In this document: positions 1 through 7,743 of the stretch, one piece after another
Layout: each line of letters starts with the position of its first letter
Numbering within the stretch: position 1 is the first letter of the stretch
Assembly (NCBI RefSeq): GCF_009754945.1
Contig: NZ_WPIN01000001.1
Coordinates: forward strand, 62,001-126,000
Length of the DNA stretch: 64,000 bases
From: Spirosoma arboris
GTDB taxonomy: Bacteria; Bacteroidota; Bacteroidia; Cytophagales; Spirosomataceae
Direction of reading: 5' to 3'
Notes under the pieces: model-generated
What the model was told of the DNA's origin: nothing
The model's database searches: none
The model's input: only the letters and a program-made list of their open reading frames with translations
Position numbers and translations under genes: made by a program

Positions 1-49
1 CAACCTGAATCGCTAGCATGAGGAGCAAAAACACGAGTAGAAATTTCAT
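1..49 (-). CDS. N-terminus of a secreted protein, cut by the window edge
   Basis: An ATG on the minus strand at 49-47 opens a frame that stays open to the window edge. The 16 visible codons read M-K-F followed by an almost unbroken run of Leu, Val, Met, Ala and Ile, which is the start of a Sec signal peptide or signal anchor. Nothing of the mature protein is visible, so no function can be given. The start is supported only by the signal-peptide look, since Bacteroidota rarely show a strong ribosome binding site. Confidence 0.5.
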   Translation of the reverse strand, partial: MKFLLVFLLLMLAIQV

Positions 50-134
50 TGGGAGGTATGGAGTAGTCGATTCCAAGGCCTTCAGTGCTTTCAACGGTCA
101 GTGCACAGAGTACTGGGTATAGACGTTGGATACA

Positions 135-314
135 TCATTTCTTCGATTGGTAGCTCCGCATCTTTCTTTCGTCAATAGGCGGGTTAATAGTCTTGCTGAT
201 TAATGATTGCATTCCTTCCGCATGAGTATAGTTCATGTCCATTGGATCGGTCAGGCAACTGAGCAGAGGAAATTGACAGGCATCAAAACAGGCAAAGAGT
301 AAAAGTACTTTCAT
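135..314 (-). CDS. Possible small protein of 59 residues
   Basis: A short minus-strand frame runs from ATG at 314 to TGA at 135. It opens M-K-V-L-L-L-F-A-C, a short hydrophobic stretch with cysteines at residues 9, 13 and 20, and ends in a basic tail. It could be a small exported protein or lipoprotein, or chance. It lies about 85 bases upstream of the secreted protein at the left edge, on the same strand. The rest of the 50-510 gap shows nothing recognisable. Confidence 0.3.
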   Translation of the reverse strand: MKVLLLFACFDACQFPLLSCLTDPMDMNYTHAEGMQSLISKTINPPIDERKMRSYQSKK

Positions 315-510
315 GTTAGGTAGGATATTTAGTGCAGAAAGGTTAACAAGGGCAATCTAACTAAAATTGGGTATACTGTCCAAGTGTGCAAAAAGCGTTC
401 GTATTGAATGGAAATATGCCTGCTTTAAATTATATGCTAAAACAGCCAATAGGGCGAATTCTGCTACATTAGCCACAAAAACTAAAACTATAAAAGTGTT
501 TTTTGGAATA

Positions 511-2112
511 ATGAAACAACTCTTCTATTTATTAGCCCTTTTACTGAGTTATACATTGAGGGCTCAAGGTCCTAGTAATTATGTAGCTAACATGCCCAAT
601 TCAGACTTGCCAAGTACTAATAATACTCTTATTGGCCCTAAAGCTGGCAACGCCACAATGACTGGAGTTCATAATGTATTTTCAGGCTACAGTGCTGGTA
701 GTTCAAATACTTCAGGAAGCTATAATGTCTTTGTCGGATCTCAGACTGGTTATTCTAACAGAAGTGGTGGGTCTAATTTGTTTATGGGTAATGGTGCAGG
801 TTATGCAAACAATTCAGGCTATTTCAATGTGTTTATGGGCTTTAATGCAGGGGCTTTCAACACAATAGGTAACTCGAATGTATTCAGTGGATATGCAACT
901 GGGCTCTCTAATACATCCGGCTACAGTAATATTTTAATTGGTCCGTATACAGGCTTTAGTAATCAAACGGGCCATAATAATGTAATGATTGGTGATTCGG
1001 CAGGCCTTAATAACACCGCATCCGAAAATCTATTCGTTGGATCAAAAGCCGGAATTAAAAATACTGCGGGATTTAGTAATGCCTTTGTAGGAGCCTTTTC
1101 TGGTTATGAAAACACAACAGGAAGTGGTAATACATTTTTTGGTTATAAGACTGGCACATCAAATTTGGATGGAAATCAGAACACGTTTGTGGGCTATAGT
1201 GCAGGTTTTATTAATACTTCGGGGAAGGATAACACGTTTATTGGCAGTATTGCAGGCTGGGTCAATAGCAGTGGAGAGAAAAATACATTTGTTGGGTCTA
1301 ATGCGGGTTATCATAACACAGCAGGGCCAAATAATACGTTTTTAGGCTATTCCGCAGGAAATGCTAACACGTATGGAGCTAACAATACCTTCATAGGATA
1401 TCTAGCTGGCTATAACAATACCACCGGCTCAAACAACATCATCATCGGCCCCAACTCCGGCACAGCCATCACAACAGGCGATGATAATGTTTTAATGGGC
1501 TACAATAGTCAGGCCGGAGATGGTCTTCACAATGCCACGGCCATCGGCTCGGGCTCCAGAGTTGCTATCAGCAATGCTGTCATTCTGGGCAATAACGCCA
1601 AGGTTGGTATTGGGACTTCTGCGCCTACTGCCCGGCTAGAAGTCGTTAGTGAGTCTGCTGATGCCAGCGGCTTACGCTTAACCAATCTAACCACCTCCAG
1701 CCCTTCGACTCAATCTACCGACCAGTTCCTGGCCGTCAACGAAAAAGGCGATGTGGTCAAGGCCCGCTATCAACTTCGCATCAATAACTCTTCTGAGTGG
1801 AGCGACAAAGTATTTGCTCCAGGCTACAACCTGCAATCATTGGCTGAAGTAAAGAAGTACATTGATGCCAATCAGCATTTGCCGGGTGTACCCTCATCTA
1901 ATGAAGTAGTCAGAGATGGCGTCGATTTGGTGAAAATGAATGCCACCCTACTGGAAAAAGTAGAGGAGTTGACCCTATATAGTATACAACTGGAGAAAGC
2001 CGATCAGCAAAAGCAACAGCAGTTGCAACAGCAACAACAGGAACTACAAGCCATCAAGAACAAGCAGGCTGAACTGGAAAATTTGCTTCATCAGCTCCTG
2101 AAACGGAAGTGA
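511..2112 (+). CDS. Secreted repeat adhesin / tail-fibre-like protein
   Basis: Predicted surface protein of 533 residues. An in-frame start exists at 367, but the ATG at 511 is preferred because it directly opens a signal peptide (M-K-Q-L-F-Y, a hydrophobic run, then an L-R-A-Q end). The body is 17 tandem units of about 17 residues with the pattern N-T-F-x-G-x-x-A-G-x-x-N-T-x-G-x-x, a beta-roll style repeat seen in Bacteroidota and phage-fibre-like adhesins. After the repeats comes a region with V-G-I-G-T and L-P-G-V-P-S motifs, typical of the end of Bacteroidota proteins resembling the S74 intramolecular-chaperone fibre family. The last 60 residues form a Gln-rich coiled coil, probably for trimerisation. 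The exact family is uncertain. Codon composition changes sharply near 1425. Confidence 0.75.
   Translation: MKQLFYLLALLLSYTLRAQGPSNYVANMPNSDLPSTNNTLIGPKAGNATMTGVHNVFSGYSAGSSNTSGSYNVFVGSQTGYSNRSGGSNLFMGNGAGYANNSGYFNVFMGFNAGAFNTIGNSNVFSGYATGLSNTSGYSNILIGPYTGFSNQTGHNNVMIGDSAGLNNTASENLFVGSKAGIKNTAGFSNAFVGAFSGYENTTGSGNTFFGYKTGTSNLDGNQNTFVGYSAGFINTSGKDNTFIGSIAGWVNSSGEKNTFVGSNAGYHNTAGPNNTFLGYSAGNANTYGANNTFIGYLAGYNNTTGSNNIIIGPNSGTAITTGDDNVLMGYNSQAGDGLHNATAIGSGSRVAISNAVILGNNAKVGIGTSAPTARLEVVSESADASGLRLTNLTTSSPSTQSTDQFLAVNEKGDVVKARYQLRINNSSEWSDKVFAPGYNLQSLAEVKKYIDANQHLPGVPSSNEVVRDGVDLVKMNATLLEKVEELTLYSIQLEKADQQKQQQLQQQQQELQAIKNKQAELENLLHQLLKRK
622..1485 (+). repeat. 17 tandem 51-bp coding repeats
   Basis: Seventeen in-frame units encode 17 residues each, except the eighth, which has 16; the total is 864 bases. 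Each unit starts with Asn, then a hydrophobic residue, and has Gly at position 5 and usually Ala-Gly, Thr-Gly or Ser-Gly at 8-9. At the DNA level the units have drifted and are not identical copies, so this is an old expansion. Units 1-16 are AT-rich, and from about 1425 the third codon positions become C-rich. Confidence 0.85.
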
Positions 2113-2137
2113 GCTGCAGCGTTTACGCTGATCAGCT
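2112..2137 (+). terminator. Hairpin at the adhesin stop codon
   Basis: The arms AGCTGCAGCG and CGCTG-at-CAGCT pair around a TTTA loop right at the stop codon of the adhesin gene. The sequence after it is only weakly T-rich (ttatcc), so this is a candidate terminator or 3'-end stabiliser, not a textbook one. Confidence 0.4.
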
Positions 2138-2188
2138 TTATCCATCGAGTACGGGAAAGTATGCATGCCAAACGGAACGGTCTGGCGA

Positions 2189-2521
2189 TTACAAAGGCAG
2201 ATGGACGACAGCTCCACAAATAGCCTCCTTTAAGCGCTCAAAGGAAATTAGATACTCCAGCGAATAGTCTGTTTTGGTCGCGGGATCAGGCCGTTTATCA
2301 ACGAAAAAACGCGCTTGCTGCCATCGCTTTGTGATTATTGATTTCTGACTCCGCCAGCTCTGCCAATAGGTCGATTGACAGGGTTCATTCTGTAATAGAT
2401 CGCAGACCAGCAATTCGATTTGAGCATAAGTGCCTATCAGCTTGGCCACTCCTTGCTGGGACGATATTTGTTGCAGGCGCGTGGTTTTGCGTTGGATGAG
2501 TTGAGCAGTAGAGGTTTTCAT
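2189..2521 (-). CDS. Hypothetical protein (110 residues)
   Basis: No family recognised. The 110-residue product starts at an ATG and has a basic, Gln-rich N-terminal helix and a Trp-rich middle. There is no signal peptide or membrane segment, so it would be cytoplasmic. It is followed upstream on the same strand, after 131 bases, by another unknown ORF at 2653-3090. A competing plus-strand frame at 2420-2656 overlaps its 5' end, and this one is preferred only for its length and ordinary composition. It may be a spurious ORF. Confidence 0.4.
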   Translation of the reverse strand: MKTSTAQLIQRKTTRLQQISSQQGVAKLIGTYAQIELLVCDLLQNEPCQSTYWQSWRSQKSIITKRWQQARFFVDKRPDPATKTDYSLEYLISFERLKEAICGAVVHLPL

Positions 2522-2652
2522 ATCGTTGATATATTAGTGGATGTTAACCTATTGTTTTGTAGTAACAACCAACTACTAGCCAAGGTTTTGAATCAAACCA
2601 AGGTAGTAGCTGCGAACCAATATGCGGTCGCCTTAATTGGAAGGAAGGGACG

Positions 2653-3090
2653 TTAAATACATTCAGAGATCGTTTCACGACCTGATGGGTATGAATTCCA
2701 TTGGGCTAGGTAGCCATCTCCTAAATTGGGGTAGAGCTTTAAGATGATTACCAATTCGCGCCAGTAGTCGCAGAGGAACCAGTGCAAACTCAGCGACTCT
2801 GATTCCTGGATTTGCTCAAAGGCTAAAATCATGGACCTATCCTGAAGAGGATGGGCTTTTTTGACGACGAATTTCAGTCCAGCATGGATAGCATTTAGCT
2901 CCAACTGGCTGAACTGGCTCCCCCATTGCCGGGGCAGAATACCGGGAAAGACAACTTGGGTTGCAATGAATGTCTTAATGTATTCTTGTAGTAGATAGAT
3001 GTTTTTAGGTAAGTACATGACGGTGGGTTTAACACCTAAAAAAGAAGCCAAAATCTTGCCAACGTGCGTTTTTATGATACGAAATGGCAA
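2653..3090 (-). CDS. Hypothetical protein (145 residues or shorter)
   Basis: No family recognised. The longest frame opens with TTG at 3090; an ATG at 3018 would give 121 residues. The product has no export signal and is rich in aromatic and aliphatic residues. Two Leu- and Trp-rich helices occur near the C-terminus. It lies in tandem with the unknown ORF at 2189-2521, which may point to a small two-gene unit. The 242 bases to the next gene contain nothing clear apart from a short GGCG-TTTA-CGCC hairpin at 3297-3308. Confidence 0.4.
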   Translation of the reverse strand: MPFRIIKTHVGKILASFLGVKPTVMYLPKNIYLLQEYIKTFIATQVVFPGILPRQWGSQFSQLELNAIHAGLKFVVKKAHPLQDRSMILAFEQIQESESLSLHWFLCDYWRELVIILKLYPNLGDGYLAQWNSYPSGRETISECI

Positions 3091-3332
3091 AAAAATAGCA
3101 TAAATAGTATGTGCGATAAACAGCTGTGAGCCTGATGTTTATTCCTTTGGATCAAAGGTAGACTAAGGGCTAATTCACTAACGCTTACAGGTAAACGTTG
3201 CCATTACCAATAGTAGCCTGATGACCGAATGGTATAGCCTGACCTTTATCCAGTAAGAAGGATAATACATCATCATGAATATGTAAACTCCCAAACGGCG
3301 TTTACGCCTAAAAACTAGTTTCAGTTCGGCTA

Positions 3333-4328
3333 CTACTTTTTGAGTGGCCGCACAATCTCGTTAAGTAGAATGGTCAGGTCATTGTTCATCAACTGAAGCT
3401 CAGTGGCCAATTGTCCCAGCATTGTCGAGCGGACAGTTAAGTCTTCGGCCGTATAGAGATCGCCATCCCCAAAATAATTAATCTCCTTACGTTTGTGCTT
3501 CCGGGTTCGTCTGGCATCTGCATTGAGCGAGACCAGAATGTCCCATCGACTCCGTAATCCATCGATCAGCGAGGGGGTACCCGCCGATTTGGGCTTGTTG
3601 AGATAATACCAAACCAACGGAGGAAAAACGGTCGATATGGTCGGGTGCGTCCATATATCCCGTAGTGGATTGCGCAGGTGACGATAGTCGGCTTTGGGTG
3701 GTTTTTGTAGCAATGATGTAATGCCTAAACTGGCTTCGGCCAGCCCACCACCAATGCCAGTCCACTCGCCCGCATCTTCATGATCGCCCAATTTAAGAAA
3801 CCCAACCATCAGGGCGGTTAATGCACCGGTGGTGATGGCACTTATGGTCATGCGCTTTTCCCGGCTGTTCTCCTGCCGGGTTAGTAACGTCGCCGTCAAC
3901 GCAGCCCGTTTACTATCACAGTCGACCAGGGCAACCGCCGTAGCAATATCGAAGCTAGCCAGTTGAAGTTGGTCCGTCATTTTTTGCCGGATTGTTAGGT
4001 ACTCGTTCGAGGCTGGCTGATCGGGATTTTGCTGCTCCAGTCGCGTTATACGCACTAGCAATGGTGTGAGTCCTACGGCCTGCGCCATCCGAAGGCCGCG
4101 CTCGCCGTAACGATACCGAAGCAGCGAATCGTCCGTTGAACCCACTTGTAGGTCAATGGGGTGAAAGACATAGCCCGACGTACCACTGGAATCGATGACA
4201 CAATTATCAGTGGCAACTTTTGACAGGGTGGATGCCGTCTGTCGGGAGGTCAGACAGCCGGTAAGTGTAGCACCAAAAAACAGACTTATCAGGCAACAGA
4301 ATATAGGATAAAGTCGATGGTTGTTCAT
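3333..4328 (-). CDS. Lipoprotein of unknown function
   Basis: The 331-residue product begins with a basic n-region and a hydrophobic stretch ending in the lipobox L-T-G-C (Cys25), so it is probably an envelope lipoprotein. The middle contains one hydrophobic stretch around residues 160-180 with Ala, Thr and Gly, possibly a membrane helix. The C-terminal half has a basic R-K-H-K-R-K patch. No catalytic motif or domain was recognised. It follows the MFS transporter gene by 49 bases on the same strand, so the two may be co-transcribed. Confidence 0.65.
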   Translation of the reverse strand: MNNHRLYPIFCCLISLFFGATLTGCLTSRQTASTLSKVATDNCVIDSSGTSGYVFHPIDLQVGSTDDSLLRYRYGERGLRMAQAVGLTPLLVRITRLEQQNPDQPASNEYLTIRQKMTDQLQLASFDIATAVALVDCDSKRAALTATLLTRQENSREKRMTISAITTGALTALMVGFLKLGDHEDAGEWTGIGGGLAEASLGITSLLQKPPKADYRHLRNPLRDIWTHPTISTVFPPLVWYYLNKPKSAGTPSLIDGLRSRWDILVSLNADARRTRKHKRKEINYFGDGDLYTAEDLTVRSTMLGQLATELQLMNNDLTILLNEIVRPLKK

Positions 4329-4377
4329 ATAGTCAATTCAGTTGTAGAAAGAGAAATTACCCATTGCCAGGTAGACT

Positions 4378-5619
4378 TTAGGTTTTCTGAGAACTCGTTT
4401 CCGGGACAAAAAACCATAATACGCCCAGAGCAACGACAGCGAGCGCAGCCAGGGTTAGAAAAGCGAAATGGTAGCTCGTACGTTGCAGCAAGGCACCGGC
4501 AAATGCATTACTAAGCGAAGCTCCCAATCCAACCGCTGTGGCAATGGCCCCCTGTATGGTATTGAACAACCCGGAGCCACGTGTCAGATCCGAAACAATC
4601 AGGATCGACAAAACCCCAAAAATCCCTGCGCCAACGCCGTCCAGAATCTGAATGGCAACCAGCAATATTGGATCACTGGTCAGCGTGTAGAGCAGCCCTC
4701 GAATGGGTAATACAGCAAAGCCAATGAGCAGCAAGCGTTTACGTCCCTGTGGAGCCAGTTTGCCGGTCAGATAACTAACGGGAATCATGACGAGCTGCGC
4801 CACAATAATACAGGCCGACATGTAGGCCGACGATGCGCCCGCATTAATCCCCTGAGCCAGTCGCTGACCGAGTAAGGGGAGCATTGCAGCATTGGCAAAA
4901 TGGAAAAGCACACAGGCCAGCGCAAAAAACAGAATCGACCGATTGCCGAGCACAGTTCGCCAGCCAGAGGATTTACCGTCACTAGCTTGCTCTTCTTCTT
5001 CCGTACAACCTCGGGCCAGTTGATGATCAATGTCTTTTTCCTGAATGCGCCAGACTGACAAACTACTTAGAATAGACATAGCGGCCAACAGCAGGAAAAT
5101 CCCCTTTGTACTGACATAATAACCCAGCAATCCGGCCAGCAGGGCTGCAAATACGTTGCCGGCATGATTAAAGGTTTCGTTACGGCCAACGCGCTTATCC
5201 AGGGCTTTGGGCCCAACCAATCCCAGCGTAATAGCAGCAACAGCAGGGGCAAACCAGGCGGCTGCTACGCCCATAATGGCTTGCCCTCCCATGATTACCG
5301 GGTAAGTCGGCACGGTAATCGTGATGATGGCGGCCAGGGCTATCAGGAGTGAGGCAACAATCGAGTAGACACGCTTCCGTCGGGTTTGGTCGACCAGAGC
5401 ACCCGCCGGTGTCTGGGCAACTACGGTGGCAATTCCCATTACCGACATGGCGATACCGATGTCCTGCGCCTGCCAATGTAACGTTGTTAATAAATAAATA
5501 GCCAGATAGGGGCCAAGCCCGTCCCGAACATCGGCTAAAAAGAAATTGGCGGTGTCCAGCGCCCGCAGGCTGGTTTTGCTGGGTTGTCGGGTAGCTGTTG
5601 CAGGCGATACGTTAAGCAT
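4378..5619 (-). CDS. MFS transporter
   Basis: A 413-residue inner-membrane protein with about twelve hydrophobic helices, the usual size of the major facilitator superfamily. The loop between helices 2 and 3 carries G-A-L-V-D-Q-T-R-R-K-R, matching the conserved MFS motif A (G-x-x-x-D-R-x-G-R-K/R). A hydrophilic loop around residues 195-215 separates the two six-helix halves. The layout resembles drug or metabolite exporters, but the substrate cannot be read from the sequence. It lies downstream of the ArsB-type permease across a gap with a long inverted repeat, and upstream of a lipoprotein gene on the same strand. Confidence 0.85.
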   Translation of the reverse strand: MLNVSPATATRQPSKTSLRALDTANFFLADVRDGLGPYLAIYLLTTLHWQAQDIGIAMSVMGIATVVAQTPAGALVDQTRRKRVYSIVASLLIALAAIITITVPTYPVIMGGQAIMGVAAAWFAPAVAAITLGLVGPKALDKRVGRNETFNHAGNVFAALLAGLLGYYVSTKGIFLLLAAMSILSSLSVWRIQEKDIDHQLARGCTEEEEQASDGKSSGWRTVLGNRSILFFALACVLFHFANAAMLPLLGQRLAQGINAGASSAYMSACIIVAQLVMIPVSYLTGKLAPQGRKRLLLIGFAVLPIRGLLYTLTSDPILLVAIQILDGVGAGIFGVLSILIVSDLTRGSGLFNTIQGAIATAVGLGASLSNAFAGALLQRTSYHFAFLTLAALAVVALGVLWFFVPETSSQKT

Positions 5620-5810
5620 TTTTTAATGGGGCACTTGCGTTGAGTAAACTAATGGTGCGACTTCATCATTTAGGCTGCGTAAATTTCGTACCAGGTTAGG
5701 TGGATGGACTTAATAATATACCACGCCCTGATTTTCAGTAAATAACTTCATGGCTATTTCGGTAATTACTCAATAGTATTGTAGAGAAAAGTACCTAAAA
5801 ATGTTGCCTA

Positions 5811-5875
5811 TTATGCTCACGGTTACAATGAGTCATTCTGGCACCATGAATGACTCATTGTAACCGTGAGCATAA
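5811..5875. repeat. Perfect 28-bp inverted repeat between arsB and the MFS gene
   Basis: Arms 5811-5838 and 5848-5875 are exact reverse complements of 28 bases around a 9-base centre (tggcaccat) that can itself fold. Read on the minus strand it follows the arsB gene, after a further 123 bases. The sequence after the hairpin on that strand contains ttttt, so a terminator is possible, though the stem is much longer than usual. Nothing else is evident in the 379-base gap 5620-5998. Confidence 0.85.
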
Positions 5876-5998
5876 AATCGAATGGTTGCGTTTTATGAGT
5901 GCGACTTGATTACTTATGAAGGCAAACCTACGACCCCTGTCTAAGTACGGGCTGAGGAAGAAATTAATTTATCTTAAGCTCTATCTTAAGGTGTTATA

Positions 5999-7258
5999 TC
6001 AAACGTATCGGTAGTAGAGCCAGACCGTGCCCAGAGTACAAAGCAATGGTATCGTCATTACCAGGGCACCCAGTTTGAGAAATTCCCACGCGCTGACTGA
6101 CTGGCCTTCTCGGCGTAGTGCAACCAGCCATAGTATCGTAGCCAGCGAACCCGTAACTGACAAATTAGGTCCCAAATCAACACCGATGAGGATCGCACTT
6201 TTGATCACTTCGGGAACCTGCCCAGCCTGTACGACTGTGCCTGCAATTAGTCCAGCAGGTAGGTTATTAACCAGGTTACAGGCAATTGCTACGCCAACAC
6301 CACTCAACCAAGTCGTTTCCGATACTGACTGGTCTGTATTGGTACGTAACAGCGTAGTCAGCTCCTGAATAACACCTGTTTTTGCCAGAGCTTCCACCAG
6401 TACAAATAGTCCCGCTACCAGAGGCAGTACAGCCCACGATACGTCTTTAATGATCCCCCAGGGATTTTTTCTGGCCCGGATCAGCACCAGCGCAGAGGTA
6501 AGACAACCGGTTATGGCCGTGGGCAGACCCAACGGTTTATCAAGCGCTGATGCCCCCAACAGAATAAGCGCAGTTACGGCAATACCGATGATAGCTAAAC
6601 GCCCACCCGGCGACAGGATCGGAATGGAGATGTCCTGCGCAACGGACTCCCGTAACCTATTGCGCAGGGTGAAGCGCAGGATCGCGTAGGTAGCAACAAC
6701 TGATACAACAGAGGGCAATGTATAGTGGCCTAACCAGACTAATAAAGGAGGCATGTGCGTGCCGTAAATAACCAGATTAGCCGGGTTGGAAATAGGCAGT
6801 ACAAAAGAAGCGGCATTGGCGATGAAGGCACAGATAAACAAATAGGGCAATGGATTTTTGACCTTCGCCGTTTTGACGGCAGCTGCTACGGCTGGGGTAA
6901 GCACAACGGCCGTAGCATCATTGGACAAAAACGTAGTGACTACCATGCCCACCAGATAAATTAGCCCGAAAAGTCGGCTGGCTGATCCGTTGGAAAGCCG
7001 AGTGGCATGGGCTGCCAGCCAGTCAAAAAGTTTTTCTTCCCGGGCCGTTTCGGCCAGAAGCATCATGCCGGTCAGGAACAGATATACGTCTGTTCCTTTG
7101 GTAATGCCCGACAAGCTTTCAGTAGGAGTAATCAGGCCAAGGATAAGCAGTAGGGTAGCCCCGCTAACCGCCCAGATGAATTCAGGTATTTTAAAAGGAC
7201 GAATAATGACCCCGCCAATCGACAAAACAATAATAATCCAGACAATACTATGAGGCAT
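5999..7258 (-). CDS. arsB: ArsB-type arsenite/anion permease
   Basis: A 419-residue inner-membrane protein with about eleven hydrophobic segments. It belongs to the ArsB part of the ion transporter superfamily, which exports arsenite or moves other anions. The sequence shows the family signature L-S-N-D-A-T-A-V-V-L-T-P near residue 112, a second discontinuous-helix motif P-I-S-N-P-A-N-L near 156, and a pseudo-symmetric second half with N-L-V-N-N-L-P-A-G. No arsR, arsC or arsA gene lies beside it, so an arsenic role rests on family membership alone and another substrate of the superfamily is possible. The start ATG at 7258 directly opens the first helix. Confidence 0.8.
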   Translation of the reverse strand: MPHSIVWIIIVLSIGGVIIRPFKIPEFIWAVSGATLLLILGLITPTESLSGITKGTDVYLFLTGMMLLAETAREEKLFDWLAAHATRLSNGSASRLFGLIYLVGMVVTTFLSNDATAVVLTPAVAAAVKTAKVKNPLPYLFICAFIANAASFVLPISNPANLVIYGTHMPPLLVWLGHYTLPSVVSVVATYAILRFTLRNRLRESVAQDISIPILSPGGRLAIIGIAVTALILLGASALDKPLGLPTAITGCLTSALVLIRARKNPWGIIKDVSWAVLPLVAGLFVLVEALAKTGVIQELTTLLRTNTDQSVSETTWLSGVGVAIACNLVNNLPAGLIAGTVVQAGQVPEVIKSAILIGVDLGPNLSVTGSLATILWLVALRREGQSVSAWEFLKLGALVMTIPLLCTLGTVWLYYRYV

Positions 7259-7337
7259 ATAAACGGTAAGTAATCAAATGATGCAGGTCCCCATAGGCAT
7301 GGCCGGGTAGAACAGATTAACCAATGGAGCTAGTAAT

Positions 7338-7373
7338 GGTTTCAATCTTCGCTCTTAAGCAAAGATTGAAACC
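7338..7373. promoter_or_regulatory. Hairpin / operator-like inverted repeat upstream of arsB
   Basis: GGTTTCAATCTT (7338-7349) and AAGATTGAAACC (7362-7373) form a 12-bp perfect stem. Inside, after one mismatch, GCT and AGC pair around a 4-base loop. It lies 80 bases upstream of the arsB ATG in the divergent gap shared with the HTCS gene. It could be an operator for either gene or an RNA leader structure; no known regulator site is recognised. Confidence 0.5.
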
Positions 7374-7463
7374 CTGCATAATCATGGAAGAGATCCCGTA
7401 AAAACATCGCTCAGAATACCCTACACCACTAAACGTAGCTCTTCAACTGAATTAATTTATAAA

Positions 7464-7531
7464 ATGTAACATGGGCAATTAAACATGTAACATGCTTTAT
7501 GTACGTTTTGGATTATGTCAATATACTTTTG
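7464..7531 (+). promoter_or_regulatory. PUL promoter module copy 1, upstream of the HTCS gene
   Basis: Two direct repeats ATGTAACAT at 7464-7472 and 7485-7493 (21-bp period, same helix face) are followed after exactly 30 bases by TACTTTTG at 7524-7531, a Bacteroidota -7 box (TAnnTTTG). The same module with identical spacing stands upstream of susC (24063-24130). By hand alignment 58 of 73 positions agree between 7464-7536 and 24063-24135. The repeats are the likely HTCS binding sites. The 5' leader to the HTCS ATG would be about 200 bases. No other feature is evident in the gap 7259-7743 beyond the arsB hairpin. Confidence 0.75.
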
Positions 7532-7743
7532 TCCTCAATTGTTATTATATGATTCCTGACGATGGCAAAATGTTACAGCGAATTTTTGGAAAACGAAAGT
7601 GAGTCGAGTTGCCCTTAGAGGTGTTTTAGGCCTAAACTGACCTTACCATGTAGGATACAATAGTTACCTTACTAAAGCTATCTTCGTAGCTAAGCCTTTA
7701 TCTCGGTGTAGATGTATAGGTAGCAAATCAAAAAGTACAATAG

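Noticed and set aside
367..510. Upstream extension of the adhesin to 367
   Set aside because: The added 48 residues are basic and precede a normal signal peptide that begins at 511.
622..1485. CRISPR-like spacing of regular repeats in the adhesin gene
   Set aside because: The 51-base units are coding repeats with drifted sequence, have no identical direct repeats with unique spacers, and no cas genes are present.
2420..2656. Plus-strand frame of 78 codons
   Set aside because: Overlaps the minus-strand frame at 2189-2521 and shows no domain, signal or start context; neither is strong, but the minus frame is longer.
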